The translations under genes were made by a program, and so were the position numbers. Below are positions 52,771 through 62,626 of a stretch of 64,000 nucleotides of DNA, piece by piece. The notes under the pieces are model-generated. The model was not told the origin of the DNA. It worked only from the letters and a program-made list of their open reading frames with translations, and made no database searches. Each line of letters opens with the position of its first letter. Positions within the stretch are counted from its first letter, which is position 1. The DNA is from Qipengyuania citrea (GTDB taxonomy: Bacteria; Pseudomonadota; Alphaproteobacteria; Sphingomonadales; Sphingomonadaceae), in assembly GCF_024171405.1 (NCBI RefSeq), contig NZ_JALJZT010000002.1:2480001-2544000 (forward strand), read 5' to 3'.

Positions 52771-54315
52771 TTAGCGCAGGCGCACCGCCACATAGGCCGG
52801 CTGGCGGCCACGTTGCTGGATGCGCAGCAGCACCGCTTCGCGGTTTTCGCTTTCCGCAGTGCGGATGGTGTTTTCCAGATCCTGCATGCTGGTCACTGCG
52901 CGATAGTTCGCGGTGAGGATGATGTCGCCGCGCTGCAGCCCCTTGCGGGCCGCATCGGAGTTCCGGTCGACCCCCGCCACGACAAGCCCCTGCGTGTCGG
53001 CGCCGACGCCCAGCTGGCGCGCGATCTGCGGCGTCAGCGGCAACACCTGCAGGCCGAGCTTTTCCTCGATCACGGCATTGTCGCTCGCTTCCATCGGATC
53101 CTCGTCCTCGGCATCGGGGTCGAACTGCTGCTGCTGGCGCAGTTCTTCCTCGCTCGGACGCTTGCCCACGGTCACATTGACGCGGCGCGTCTGCCCGTCG
53201 CGGATCAGCTCGACCGGGATGGTGGTGCCCGGCGGGGTATTGGCGACGAGATAGGACAGCGACTGGTCGGGCGTGACCGTCTGACCATTGATCTTGGTCA
53301 CGATATCGCCCGCGCGAATGCCCGCCTCGTCGGCCGCCTCGCCCGGCTGGACCGACTGGATGAACTCGCCGCGGTTCTGTTCGATGCCCAGCGAATCGGC
53401 GAGATCGTCGGTCACCGGCTGGATCGAGACACCCAGATAGCCGCGCTCGATTTCGACGCCGTCGCGCAGCTGCTTGACGATCGGTGCGGCGATCTCGGCG
53501 GGAATGGCGAAGCCGATCCCCACGCTGCCGCCCGAAGGCGAAAAGATCGCATTGTTGATGCCGATCACATTGCCCTGCATGTCGAACAGCGGGCCGCCTG
53601 AATTGCCGCGATTGATCGCGGCATCGGTCTGGATGTAGCGGTCATAGGCGCCGCCCTGGCCGGTGTTGCGATAGACCGCCGAGACAATGCCCGAAGTGAC
53701 CGTTCCGCCAAGCCCGAAGGGATTGCCGATCGCGACCACCCAGTCGCCCGGGCGGGCCTGCGCCGAATCGCCAAACTCGACGAAGGGAAAATCCGCGCCG
53801 CGGTTGATCTTGAGCACCGCCAGATCGCTCTGCGGGTCGGTGCCGACCAGTTCGGCGTTGTATTCGGTGCCGTCGGGCATGGTGACGGTGATTTCCTCCA
53901 CCGTCCCGCGCCCGGTCGGGCTGACCACGTGGTTGTTGGTCACGACATAGCCATCGGCCGAAATGATGAAGCCCGAGCCCAGCGACTGGCCTTCGCGATA
54001 TTGCGGTTCCTGTTGCTGGCTACCGCCGCGGCGGTTGAACAGGCCCTCGAACGGGGTGCCGGCGAAGGGATTGCCGCTACTGCCCGAAACCTCGATCCGC
54101 TGGCGGGTCGAGATATTGACCACGGCGGGCTGCAATTGCGCGGTCAGGTCGGCAAAGCTTTCGGGAGCGCCGGCACGCGGGACGACGCGGGCCATGTGGC
54201 TGTCGTCGTTCTGGGCGACCTGGGCGCCGGCCGGGTAGCCGGTCGCGAGCGAGATCGCGGCGCCGCCTACCAGCAGCGCGCTCGTCACGGAATATGCATA
54301 TCGCACGGGCTTCAC
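52771..54315 (-). CDS. degP: Do-family periplasmic serine protease (DegP/HtrA)
   Basis: A 514-residue periplasmic protease/chaperone with an N-terminal signal region (SVTSALLVGGAAISLATG). The triad His is in VVTNNHVVS, Asp in SDLAVLKI and Ser in GNSGGPLFD. Two PDZ domains follow (RGYLGVSIQPV and LGVGADTQGLVV). It is downstream of hflK-hflC on the same strand, grouping membrane and envelope quality-control genes. Confidence 0.94.
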   Translation of the reverse strand: MKPVRYAYSVTSALLVGGAAISLATGYPAGAQVAQNDDSHMARVVPRAGAPESFADLTAQLQPAVVNISTRQRIEVSGSSGNPFAGTPFEGLFNRRGGSQQQEPQYREGQSLGSGFIISADGYVVTNNHVVSPTGRGTVEEITVTMPDGTEYNAELVGTDPQSDLAVLKINRGADFPFVEFGDSAQARPGDWVVAIGNPFGLGGTVTSGIVSAVYRNTGQGGAYDRYIQTDAAINRGNSGGPLFDMQGNVIGINNAIFSPSGGSVGIGFAIPAEIAAPIVKQLRDGVEIERGYLGVSIQPVTDDLADSLGIEQNRGEFIQSVQPGEAADEAGIRAGDIVTKINGQTVTPDQSLSYLVANTPPGTTIPVELIRDGQTRRVNVTVGKRPSEEELRQQQQFDPDAEDEDPMEASDNAVIEEKLGLQVLPLTPQIARQLGVGADTQGLVVAGVDRNSDAARKGLQRGDIILTANYRAVTSMQDLENTIRTAESENREAVLLRIQQRGRQPAYVAVRLR

Positions 54316-54458
54316 GTCCTTTTCGTCCTCTTCTCTAAAATGCAGGTGCCGCGGTCGGCAGCAAAGCTACCGCCATGCGGACCTGGCGTTCCGGCGGGCG
54401 ATTTTCGCCCCCGCCGGTGAATGCCATTTGAACGGCGCGGACGCCGCTCGACGAACCG

Positions 54459-55292
54459 TCAACGACGCCCGCGGAACTGCCGCAGATACTCATTGTCCGG
54501 CGACAGGATGATGCTGCTTTCCGACGGATTATCGCCATTGGAGAAGGTCGCGTCATAGCTCTGCATCGCGCGGTAGAAGTCGTAGAATTCGGCGTCCTTG
54601 CCAAAGGCCTCGGCATAGATGCGCGCGCTTTCGGCATCGGCTTCGGCGCGGATGATCCGCGCGTCGCGGCTGCCGCCGGCCCGGATCGTGCGGGCTTCGC
54701 GTTCGCGATCCGATTCCATCCGGCGGAAGGCCGATTGCAGCGGGGCTTCGGGCAGGTCGGTGCGCATGATCTTCACATCGACCACCTCGGCCCCGTACTG
54801 CCGCGCCTGACGGTCGAGATTGGTGCGAACATTGGCCAGCGCGCTGCCGCGTTCGGCGGTCAGCATGGCCTGGAAGGTCCGGCGGCCAAGTTCCTGGCGC
54901 AGCACCGAGTTGAGGATCGGCTCGAGCGCATTGCGCACGCCATCGGTCGAACCGGCGCGTTCGACCATGCGGACCGGGTCGGTAATGCGGAACCGGGCGT
55001 AGGCATTGACGAGCAGGCGCTGCTGGTCGGCCGAGAGAACCTCTTCATCGGTCATCTCGAGATCGAGCAGGCGCTTCTCGACGCGGCTGACCCTTTCGAT
55101 GATCGGCATGCGGAAATAGATGCCCGCGCCGGTCGTGCCATTGGGCGTATTGACCGTGCCGACCGGCTGGCCGGTACGGATGATGACGACCTGCTCCTCT
55201 TCGGGAACGACATAGGCGCTCATCATGAAAGCGATCACCGCCACGGCGAGCGCGATGACCCAGTTGCGGTGTTTCTGCAGGAAAGTGCTCAT
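54459..55292 (-). CDS. hflC: HflC protease modulator
   Basis: A 277-residue SPFH/band 7 protein with N-terminal membrane anchor (WVIALAVAVIAFMMSAYVV). It forms a complex with HflK that regulates FtsH. It follows hflK with 1 base between. The conserved GSTDGVRNALEPILNSVLRQELG region is present. Confidence 0.93.
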   Translation of the reverse strand: MSTFLQKHRNWVIALAVAVIAFMMSAYVVPEEEQVVIIRTGQPVGTVNTPNGTTGAGIYFRMPIIERVSRVEKRLLDLEMTDEEVLSADQQRLLVNAYARFRITDPVRMVERAGSTDGVRNALEPILNSVLRQELGRRTFQAMLTAERGSALANVRTNLDRQARQYGAEVVDVKIMRTDLPEAPLQSAFRRMESDREREARTIRAGGSRDARIIRAEADAESARIYAEAFGKDAEFYDFYRAMQSYDATFSNGDNPSESSIILSPDNEYLRQFRGRR

Positions 55293-55293
55293 C

Positions 55294-56442
55294 TTACTGG
55301 CCCCCCGGTGCCGTGACAGTGGTCGCGGGCTGCTGTGACCGTCGGCGAATCTCGGGCAGCGGCAGATACGGGGTCACATTGTCGGTTTCGACGATTGTCT
55401 TGTCGGTCTGGCTCAGCACACGCTCCATGGTTTCGTAATAAAGCCGCTGGCGGGTCACCTGCGGGGCCAGGCGGTACTGCTCATAGACCTTGTTGAAAGC
55501 TTCCGCCTCACCCTCGGCCTGTGCGAGCACCTGCTGGGCATAGCCGCGCGCCTGGTTGCGCGCCGCATCGGCATTCTGTTCGGCGACCTGCACGTCGCGA
55601 AAGGCATCGACGACCTGCGCGGGCGGATCGGCCTTTTCGATTTCGACACCCAGCACGCGGACGCCCGCGCCATAGCTGTCGAGCGTGGCCTGCATGCGTT
55701 CGCGCACGTCGAGTTCGATCGCTGCACGGCCCTGGCCCGAGAAGGTCTCGTCGAGCTCGGTTTCGGCGACCGAGGCGCGCATCGCGGCTTCGGCGGCTTC
55801 GTTCACCGTCTCGATCGGGTCGACCACGCGGAACTTGTAGCCCTCGAGGTCCTTGATGTTCCAGCGGACGATATAGCTGAGATCGACGAGGTTCTGGTCG
55901 CCGGTCAGGATCAGCTTGACCTGGCTGTCACCGCCCGGAATGCGCACCGAACGGACGCCTTCGACATCTTCGACATCGACCGTTTCGATCGGGAAGGGGG
56001 CGGTGATCTGCAGACCCGGGCGCAGCGTGCGGGTGTACTCGCCCAGCGTCTTCACCACGGCCTGCTGCTGCGGACCGACAAGGTGGAAGCTGGTCGCGAG
56101 CAGGCCGAAGGCAATGATCCCGATGACTGCGATCGGGAACCAGCTCTTGCCGCCGGGGCGCTGGGGAAAGCGGAAATTGGGACCGCCGGGGCCGCCGCCG
56201 CTGCGGCGCGGGCCTTCGGGGCCGCGGCTCTTGAAGATATCCTCGATATTGGGGGCGCGGCGGCCATCCTCGCCGCCACCCGGCGGGAGCCATGGATTGC
56301 GCGGGCCGCGGGGTTTGTCGCCGCCCTTACTGCCCTCGGGATTGTCGTCGTCTCCGTCATCCCCGGAGCCGCCGCCCCAAGGGCTTTTGTTGCCCGCCAT
56401 TGCCAGGGAAATCCTCTGTCCGAACCCGTCAAAAATTCTCAT
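55294..56442 (-). CDS. hflK: HflK protease modulator
   Basis: A 382-residue SPFH protein. The N-terminal ~90 residues are Gly/Pro/Asp-rich; a membrane segment (WFPIAVIGIIAFGLLATSFHLVG) and the band 7 domain follow. The start at ATG 56442 has a good SD (AAGGA 6 bases upstream); ATG 56400 (MAGNKSPWGGG) is an alternative. The long open frame further upstream is antisense to mrp. Confidence 0.92.
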   Translation of the reverse strand: MRIFDGFGQRISLAMAGNKSPWGGGSGDDGDDDNPEGSKGGDKPRGPRNPWLPPGGGEDGRRAPNIEDIFKSRGPEGPRRSGGGPGGPNFRFPQRPGGKSWFPIAVIGIIAFGLLATSFHLVGPQQQAVVKTLGEYTRTLRPGLQITAPFPIETVDVEDVEGVRSVRIPGGDSQVKLILTGDQNLVDLSYIVRWNIKDLEGYKFRVVDPIETVNEAAEAAMRASVAETELDETFSGQGRAAIELDVRERMQATLDSYGAGVRVLGVEIEKADPPAQVVDAFRDVQVAEQNADAARNQARGYAQQVLAQAEGEAEAFNKVYEQYRLAPQVTRQRLYYETMERVLSQTDKTIVETDNVTPYLPLPEIRRRSQQPATTVTAPGGQ

Positions 56443-56518
56443 GTCTTTCCTTATAGGTGCGCCGCCACGGAAAAACAGGGGTTGCCGCGCGCTTTTCGAT
56501 GCTACAGCAGCCGCGCCC

Positions 56519-57481
56519 ATGAGTTCGACCAATCCGAAATCGCTGCTTCCCGCCAGCCTTGCCGACCGCGTTTCCGCGCTGACCATCAAACAGGGCCGGG
56601 CGATTGCCGTGGTCGATGCCGCCGGGCTGGGCGAGCAGGAGCGCGCCGATATCGAACGCGCGATCACCGATATCCTCGGCCAGCGCGACGATGTTTCCGA
56701 AACCCGCGTGGTAATGACCGCCGAGCGCCGCCAGCGGCGGCTGATCGCCGTCGGCAGCGGCAAGGGCGGGGTGGGCAAATCCACGCTGACCGCCAATCTG
56801 GCGATCGCACTCGCCCGCCTGGGCCACAAGGTCGGGCTGGTCGATGCCGATATCTACGGCCCTTCGCAGCCGGTCATCCTGGGCAATCAGGGCAAGAAAC
56901 CCATCGCGCGCGATGAAAAGCTGGTCCCGGTAGAGAGCGAGTTTGGCATTCCGGTGCTGTCGATGGGCCATCTGGTCGAACCCGGCCGCGCGCTGGCATG
57001 GCGCGGGCCGATGGCGGGCAACGCGCTCACGCAATTGATCGATGCCCATTGGGGCGATGTCGATACGCTGCTGGTCGATCTGCCGCCGGGCACGGGCGAT
57101 GTGCAGCTGACCATGCTGCAGCGGTTCAAGCCGATGGGCGCAGTGCTGGTTTCCACGCCGCAGGACCTCGCGCTGATCGATGCGGCGCGCGCAGGGCAGC
57201 TGTTCGACCAGGCCGAAGTGCCGGTGATCGGGCTGGTCGAGAACATGGCCGGCTATGTCTGCCCGCATTGCGGCGAACTGTCCGATCCTTTCGGCAGGGG
57301 CGGGGTCGAAACCGCTGCCGAGCGGCTCGAACTGCCGTTCCTCGGCCGGATCCCGCTCGACCTTGCCATCAGGGAAGGCAGCGATCGCGGCCAGCCGCCC
57401 GCCTGCGGCACGGGCGCGCTCGCCGCGCCGTTCCACGATATCGCCGCCAAGGTCGACGCATGGATTGGCGCGCAAAGCTGA
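56519..57481 (+). CDS. Mrp/ApbC-type P-loop ATPase
   Basis: A 320-residue Fe-S cluster carrier of the Mrp/NBP35 family. The deviant Walker A is GSGKGGVGKST, with switch LVDADIYGPSQP and the CxxC cluster-binding site VCPHCGEL. Its last 22 bases overlap the start of the molybdenum hydroxylase gene in another frame. It is divergent from hflK with 76 bases between. Confidence 0.93.
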   Translation: MSSTNPKSLLPASLADRVSALTIKQGRAIAVVDAAGLGEQERADIERAITDILGQRDDVSETRVVMTAERRQRRLIAVGSGKGGVGKSTLTANLAIALARLGHKVGLVDADIYGPSQPVILGNQGKKPIARDEKLVPVESEFGIPVLSMGHLVEPGRALAWRGPMAGNALTQLIDAHWGDVDTLLVDLPPGTGDVQLTMLQRFKPMGAVLVSTPQDLALIDAARAGQLFDQAEVPVIGLVENMAGYVCPHCGELSDPFGRGGVETAAERLELPFLGRIPLDLAIREGSDRGQPPACGTGALAAPFHDIAAKVDAWIGAQS

Positions 57482-59757
57482 CCGCGCTTCCCGTAACGCG
57501 GCGCCAGCTGGTTGCGGGCGCCGCGGTGGGCGGGGGATTGGGCGTGGCCTGGTGGCTGTGGCCGCGTCATTACACCAGTCCGCTGTCTCCCGGTCCCAAT
57601 GAACGCGATTTCGGCGGCTGGATCACCATCGGCCGCGACGGCGTGGTCACCGTGGCGGTGCCGCAGCTCGAAATGGGTCAGGGCGTCACCACCGTGCTGG
57701 CCCAGGTGGTGGCGGTCGAACTGGGCGCCGACTGGCGCCAGGTCGCGGTCGAACCCAGCCCGCCCGCGGGGCTCTACGCCAATATCCCGCTGGCCGCGAA
57801 ATGGGCGCCGCTCTGGTCCAACCTGCCCAGCTTCGCCAGCGATCCCGACAGCCAGCTGGCGGAGAATTACGCGCGCAGCAATGCGTTTGCCGCGACGGCG
57901 GACGGAACCGCGCTCGCTGCGTATGAACTGCCGCTGCGCGAAGCCGCGGCGACCGCACGCGCGCTGTTGGCGATGGCGGCGGCCGAACGCTGGGACGTGG
58001 ACTGGGAAGAATGCCTGGTCGAACGCGGGATCGTCCGCCACGCCGAACAGCAACTGGGCTTCGGCGCGCTGGTGGCGGAGGCCGCCGAACTTGATCCCCC
58101 CGATCCGCCGCCCCTGCGCGTAGCGCCTGCGAGCGAGGATCCCGTGCCCGCCGAGGCCGAACTGGCGCCCGATTTCCCCCGGCTCGACCTGCCCGCCAAG
58201 GTCGATGGCAGCTTCCTGTTTGCCGGTGACATCCGCCTGCCGGGAATGGTCTTCGCCTCGATCCGCCACGGACCGCTGGGCAAACCCGATCTGACGGGGT
58301 TCGAAGCGGCGGCGGTCGAGGGGCTGGATGGGCTGGTTGGCGTGGTCAAATCCAGGCGCTATCTCGCCGCTGTGGCCGAAAGCTGGTGGGTTGCCGAGCA
58401 GGCGCTCAAGGCGATGCGCCCGGTGTTCGCCGGACCGCCCGCGGTCGAAAGCGCGGCGGCGCTCGAGGCGCTCGACGAAGCGCATGGCACGGTCGAGCCC
58501 AGGCGCACGCTGGCACTGGGCGACGCCGACGAGCTGCTCGCCCGCCCCGACTATGCGCAGACCTATGCGGTCGGCCCCGCGGTCCATGCGGCGATCGAAA
58601 CCGCCAGTGCCACCGCGCGCTACGATGGCGGGAAGCTGGAGCTGTGGATCGCCGCGCAGGCCCCCGAACTCACCCGGCGCGCGGCAGCCAAGGCGATCGG
58701 CATCGCGCCGCATAATGTCGTGCTCTATCCGACCGCTGCAGGCGGCAGTTTCGACGCGCGGTTAGAGCGGCGTCACGCGATCGAGGTCGCGCAGATCGCG
58801 CGGGAGATCGGGCGGCCGGTGCAGCTTACCTGGCCGCGCGCGCAGGAACTGCAGTCGCTCCCCGTGCGGACCCCGGTCAGCGCGCGGCTCGAAGCCGGTT
58901 TCGAGGCGGCCAGCGGCGGACGGATTGCCGCCTGGCGCGCGCGGCTGGCAATGCCCGCCACCGCGCGCGAATTCGGCTATCGCCTGTTCGACAACAAGAC
59001 CCCGCAGGCCGCGCTGGAGCAGGCGGCGGACAAGGCGGATGCGCTGGCGTGCGACGGCGCGCTGCCGCCTTACGGGATCGAGCATGTCGCCATCGACCAC
59101 CTGCCCGTCACCTTGCCTTTCCCGACCGGGCGGCTGCGCGGCAATGCCATCGCCTACAACGCCTTCTTCATCGAGAGCTTCATCGACGAACTGGCCGAAC
59201 GCGCGGGGCGCGATCCGATGCTCTACCGCATGGAGATGCTCGGCCGGATGCCGCGCATGGCCGATACTTTGCGCCGCGCGACGCGGCTCGCGGGATGGGA
59301 CGGCGGGCGCCGCGGGACCGGGCAGGGGCTGGCCATGGTCCGCATGGGCGCGCCCGATACCGGGGGCCGGATCGCCTGTGTCGCGCAGGCCGCGCTGGGC
59401 GAAGGCGGAGTGCGCGTGACCAGGCTGCATGCGGCGGTCGATATCGGGCGCGTGGTCAATGCCGATATCGCGCGCCAGCAGATCGAGGGCGGGTTGATCT
59501 TCGGGCTCTCGCTCGCAACCGGATCGAGCGTCGCCTATGAAGAGGGCCGACCGGTCCCCGCCCGGCTTGCCGGTCTGGGTTTGCCCACGCTGACGGATTG
59601 TCCCGAAATCGTGGTCGAATTCCTCGCCAGCGATGCCCCGCCTTTCGATCCGGGCGAACTCGGCGTGGCGGTGGCGCCCCCCGCTATCGCGAATGCGCTT
59701 TACTCGGCGACCGGAGTGCGCTTTCGCCGCCTGCCATTGCTTTCGGAGGGTCTATGA
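57460..59757 (+). CDS. Molybdenum hydroxylase large subunit (isoquinoline 1-oxidoreductase beta-like), Tat exported
   Basis: A 765-residue xanthine-oxidase-family molybdopterin subunit. The N-terminus has a twin-arginine signal (VTRRQLVAGAAVGGGLGVAWWLW), then motifs WITIGRDGVVTVAVPQLEMGQGV and GRLRGNAIAYNAFFIES, and the C-terminal region ALGEGGVRVTRLHAAVDIGRVVNADIARQQIEGG. No [2Fe-2S] small subunit or accessory gene is adjacent, unlike typical two-gene loci. The protein overlaps the neighbour hemH by 4 bases at its end. Confidence 0.9.
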   Translation: MDWRAKLTALPVTRRQLVAGAAVGGGLGVAWWLWPRHYTSPLSPGPNERDFGGWITIGRDGVVTVAVPQLEMGQGVTTVLAQVVAVELGADWRQVAVEPSPPAGLYANIPLAAKWAPLWSNLPSFASDPDSQLAENYARSNAFAATADGTALAAYELPLREAAATARALLAMAAAERWDVDWEECLVERGIVRHAEQQLGFGALVAEAAELDPPDPPPLRVAPASEDPVPAEAELAPDFPRLDLPAKVDGSFLFAGDIRLPGMVFASIRHGPLGKPDLTGFEAAAVEGLDGLVGVVKSRRYLAAVAESWWVAEQALKAMRPVFAGPPAVESAAALEALDEAHGTVEPRRTLALGDADELLARPDYAQTYAVGPAVHAAIETASATARYDGGKLELWIAAQAPELTRRAAAKAIGIAPHNVVLYPTAAGGSFDARLERRHAIEVAQIAREIGRPVQLTWPRAQELQSLPVRTPVSARLEAGFEAASGGRIAAWRARLAMPATAREFGYRLFDNKTPQAALEQAADKADALACDGALPPYGIEHVAIDHLPVTLPFPTGRLRGNAIAYNAFFIESFIDELAERAGRDPMLYRMEMLGRMPRMADTLRRATRLAGWDGGRRGTGQGLAMVRMGAPDTGGRIACVAQAALGEGGVRVTRLHAAVDIGRVVNADIARQQIEGGLIFGLSLATGSSVAYEEGRPVPARLAGLGLPTLTDCPEIVVEFLASDAPPFDPGELGVAVAPPAIANALYSATGVRFRRLPLLSEGL

Positions 59758-60782
59758 CCTGGCAAGAACAGAAATTACCCGCCGACCATCCGCCCGTGAA
59801 ATCGGGCAAGGTCGGCGTGCTCGTCGTCAATCTCGGGACCCCCGATGCCCCCGAAAAGGGACCGGTGAAACGCTATCTCGGCGAATTCCTGTCCGACCGG
59901 CGCGTGGTCGAGATACCGCCGATCGCCTGGCAGCCGATCCTGCGCGGGATTATCCTCAACACGCGCCCGAAGAAGAGCGCGCATGCCTACCAGCAGGTCT
60001 GGACCGATGAAGGCTCGCCGCTTGCGGTCATCACGCGCGACCAGGCCGCGGCCATGCAGGCCCGGCTGGGCGACGCGGTGATGGTCGACTGGGCGATGCG
60101 CTATGGCACGCCGGCGATCCCCGAGCGCATCCAGGCGCTGATGGACGCCGGGTGCGAACGCATCCTGCTCGCTCCGCTCTACCCGCAATATTCGGCCGCC
60201 ACGACCGCGACGGTTGTGGACAAGGCTGCGGACAAGCTGCGGACAATGCGTTGGCAGCCCTCGCTGCGCACGCTGCCGCCCTATCACGACGATCCGGCCT
60301 ATATCGATGCGCTGGCACAGGATCTGTCGCGCCAGCTCGATGCGCTCGACTTCGCTCCCGAAGTGCTGCTGCTGAGCTTCCACGGCATGCCGCAGCGCAC
60401 GCTCGAACTGGGCGATCCCTACCATTGCCACTGCCAGAAGACCTCGCGGCTGCTGCAGGAGCGGCTGGCCCGGCCGGGCCTGCGGTTCCGCACGACCTTC
60501 CAGTCGCGCTTCGGGCCGGCCAAATGGCTGGGCCCCGCGACCGACGACACCTTCGCCGAGGAAGCGCAGGCTGGAACCAAACGGCTGGCTGTGGCTGCAC
60601 CGGGCTTTTCGGCGGATTGTCTCGAGACGCTGGAAGAGCTGGCGATCCAGGGGCGCGAACAGTTTACCGAAGCGGGCGGAGCGCAGTTTGCCGCGCTTTC
60701 CTGCCTCAATACGTCCGCTGCCGGACTGGACATGCTCGAAACTTTGCTGCGCCGTGAATTGTCGGGGTGGATTCCCGCGTAA
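59754..60782 (+). CDS. hemH: Ferrochelatase
   Basis: Inserts Fe2+ into protoporphyrin IX, the last step of protoheme synthesis, 342 residues. Motifs LVVNLGTPDAP, LAPLYPQYS, LLSFHGMPQR (catalytic His) and PGFSADCLETLEEL. ATGA overlap with the upstream gene and SD GGAGGG. It is followed by a cytochrome P450 gene. Confidence 0.96.
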   Translation: MTWQEQKLPADHPPVKSGKVGVLVVNLGTPDAPEKGPVKRYLGEFLSDRRVVEIPPIAWQPILRGIILNTRPKKSAHAYQQVWTDEGSPLAVITRDQAAAMQARLGDAVMVDWAMRYGTPAIPERIQALMDAGCERILLAPLYPQYSAATTATVVDKAADKLRTMRWQPSLRTLPPYHDDPAYIDALAQDLSRQLDALDFAPEVLLLSFHGMPQRTLELGDPYHCHCQKTSRLLQERLARPGLRFRTTFQSRFGPAKWLGPATDDTFAEEAQAGTKRLAVAAPGFSADCLETLEELAIQGREQFTEAGGAQFAALSCLNTSAAGLDMLETLLRRELSGWIPA

Positions 60783-60787
60783 AACCT

Positions 60788-60811
60788 ACTTACAACAAAG
60801 TAAGTTGTAAG
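60788..60811. promoter_or_regulatory. Double palindromic operator in front of the P450 gene
   Basis: Two nested dyads share the short gap between hemH and P450: ACTTAC-N6-GTAAGT (60788-60805) and CTTACAAC-N7-GTTGTAAG (60789-60811). The latter has perfect 8-bp arms and overlaps the SD of the P450 gene. The first resembles TetR-family operators. No regulator gene lies next to it in the window. Confidence 0.6.
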
Positions 60812-60821
60812 GAGCTACCTA

Positions 60822-62234
60822 ATGGCCACGCTTGCCCCGCACCAGTCTGCCGAGACCGCGCCATCGCATTGGCAGGAAGGCAATCCCGGCGACGATGCGC
60901 TCGCACATATCCCCGGTGAGGGAGGCTGGCCGATCGTCGGCAACACCTTCAAGATGCTCGCCGATCCGCATGGGCAGACGCGGCGCATGGTCGAAAAATA
61001 CGGCCGCGTTTACAAGAACAAGGCCTTCGGTGGCTGGAATGTCGCGCTGATCGGGGCCGAGGCCAACGAGATGCTGCTGATGAACCGCGACAAGATATTC
61101 AGCTCCGAACAGGGCTGGGGGCCGATCCTCGACAAGCTGTTCCCGCGCGGTCTGATGCTGATCGATTTCGACCATCACCGCGCCGATCGCCGCGCGCTGT
61201 CGATCGCCTTCAAGCCCGGCCCGATGCGCCATTATGCGGACGCGCTTAACCGCGGCATCGCCAAGCGGGTCGAGGAATGGGGCGGCGATGGATCAGGGGC
61301 GGAAATGCTCTTCTATCCCTCGATCAAGGAACTGACGCTCGACCTGGCCGCCGACAGCTTCATCGGCATTCCCTGGGGCCCCGAGGCGGACCGGATCAAC
61401 ACCGCCTTTGTCGACATGGTCCAGGCCAGCGTGGCGCCGGTGCGCAAGCCGCTGCCCTTCACGCAGATGAAGCGCGGCGTCGATGGCCGCGCCTTCCTGG
61501 TCGACTATTTCACGCGCGAAACGCATCGCCGCCGCGCCGAAGGCGGCGGGCAGGACATGTTCAGCCAGTTCGCCACCGCCGAATATGACGATGGCAGCCT
61601 GATGTCGGTCGACGAAGTGGTCGATCACATGAACTTCCTGATGATGGCCGCGCACGACACCATCACCTCCAGCGCCACCTCGCTGCTGTGGCTGCTCGCC
61701 AAGCATCCCGAATGGCAGGACCGGCTGCGCGAGGAAATCGCCGCGGTCACCGGGGGCAGCGATGCCAGCGGCCGCCCGCGCGATCTTGAATATGACGATC
61801 TGGGCAAGCTCGACCTGACCGAAATGGCGTTCAAGGAAGCGCTGCGGTTCGTGCCGCCCGTGCCCTCGATGCCGCGCCGCGCGCTCAAGTCCTTCGAATA
61901 TGGCGGCTATCGCATCCCCGCCGGGGCGCATGTCGGGATCAACATCCACTACACGCATCACGACGAGGAGCATTGGGAGGATCCCTACACCTTCGACCCG
62001 ATGCGCTTTACGCCCGAGCAGGTGAAGGCACGGCACAAATACGCCTGGGTGCCCTTCGGCGGCGGGGCGCATATGTGCCTGGGGCTGCACTTCGCCTACA
62101 TGCAGGTGAAGATCCTGCTGGCGCAGATGCTGCCGCGCTACCGTATCGAACTGGCGGCGGGCGATCCCGAATGGCAGGCGTGGCCGATCCCCAAGCCCAA
62201 GGACGGGTTGAAGCTCAAGCTTACTGCGATCTGA
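60822..62234 (+). CDS. Cytochrome P450
   Basis: A 470-residue heme monooxygenase. I-helix MMAAHDTITSSATS with oxygen-binding Thr, ExxR in EALRF and heme-ligand loop PFGGGAHMCLGLH. No ferredoxin or reductase gene is adjacent. The upstream palindrome suggests inducible control. The substrate is unknown; AAHDT is more usual in hydroxylases of lipids, terpenes or sterol-like compounds. Confidence 0.93.
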   Translation: MATLAPHQSAETAPSHWQEGNPGDDALAHIPGEGGWPIVGNTFKMLADPHGQTRRMVEKYGRVYKNKAFGGWNVALIGAEANEMLLMNRDKIFSSEQGWGPILDKLFPRGLMLIDFDHHRADRRALSIAFKPGPMRHYADALNRGIAKRVEEWGGDGSGAEMLFYPSIKELTLDLAADSFIGIPWGPEADRINTAFVDMVQASVAPVRKPLPFTQMKRGVDGRAFLVDYFTRETHRRRAEGGGQDMFSQFATAEYDDGSLMSVDEVVDHMNFLMMAAHDTITSSATSLLWLLAKHPEWQDRLREEIAAVTGGSDASGRPRDLEYDDLGKLDLTEMAFKEALRFVPPVPSMPRRALKSFEYGGYRIPAGAHVGINIHYTHHDEEHWEDPYTFDPMRFTPEQVKARHKYAWVPFGGGAHMCLGLHFAYMQVKILLAQMLPRYRIELAAGDPEWQAWPIPKPKDGLKLKLTAI

Positions 62235-62412
62235 TTCGGTTTTTTATCGGGCATCCTCGCTCACGCGACCTGACGGTCGCGTCGCTGCGGGCGGCCAGTC
62301 GGCCTTGCCTCGCCTGCGGCGCGGGGATTCTCGCCCAGCGATCGAGTTGTGCTAGCCCCGGCCCGGAATGAGGACGCACCGACGGATGTCGGTGCGCAAC
62401 CGGAACATCGAC

Positions 62413-62571
62413 TCAGAAATCGATCGCGATGCCGTCTTTCACCCAGTCGCCATAGCGCGTCGGGCTGAGGTCCTCGTCATCGCTGCCCTTCCGGGGCGCG
62501 GGCGGGGCATCATTGGTCCAGTGAGCGGGCTTCTTGAAGCCTTCGGGGCGGGTGGTGGCGCGTTTCGGCAT
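62413..62571 (-). CDS. SDHAF4/DUF1674 family protein
   Basis: A 52-residue protein starting MPKRATTRPEGFKKPAHWTN and ending SPTRYGDWVKDGIAIDF. The C-terminal motif SPTRYGDW...GIAIDF is characteristic of DUF1674, the succinate dehydrogenase assembly factor 4 family. It stands alone here, antisense to a non-coding stretch and convergent with P450. Longer frames are shadows of rsmB antisense. Confidence 0.85.
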   Translation of the reverse strand: MPKRATTRPEGFKKPAHWTNDAPPAPRKGSDDEDLSPTRYGDWVKDGIAIDF

Positions 62572-62626
62572 GCTGCCAAGATGATGCCGCTGGCGGCTTT
62601 GTGCAAGTGCGGGTAGGGGCGCGGCC

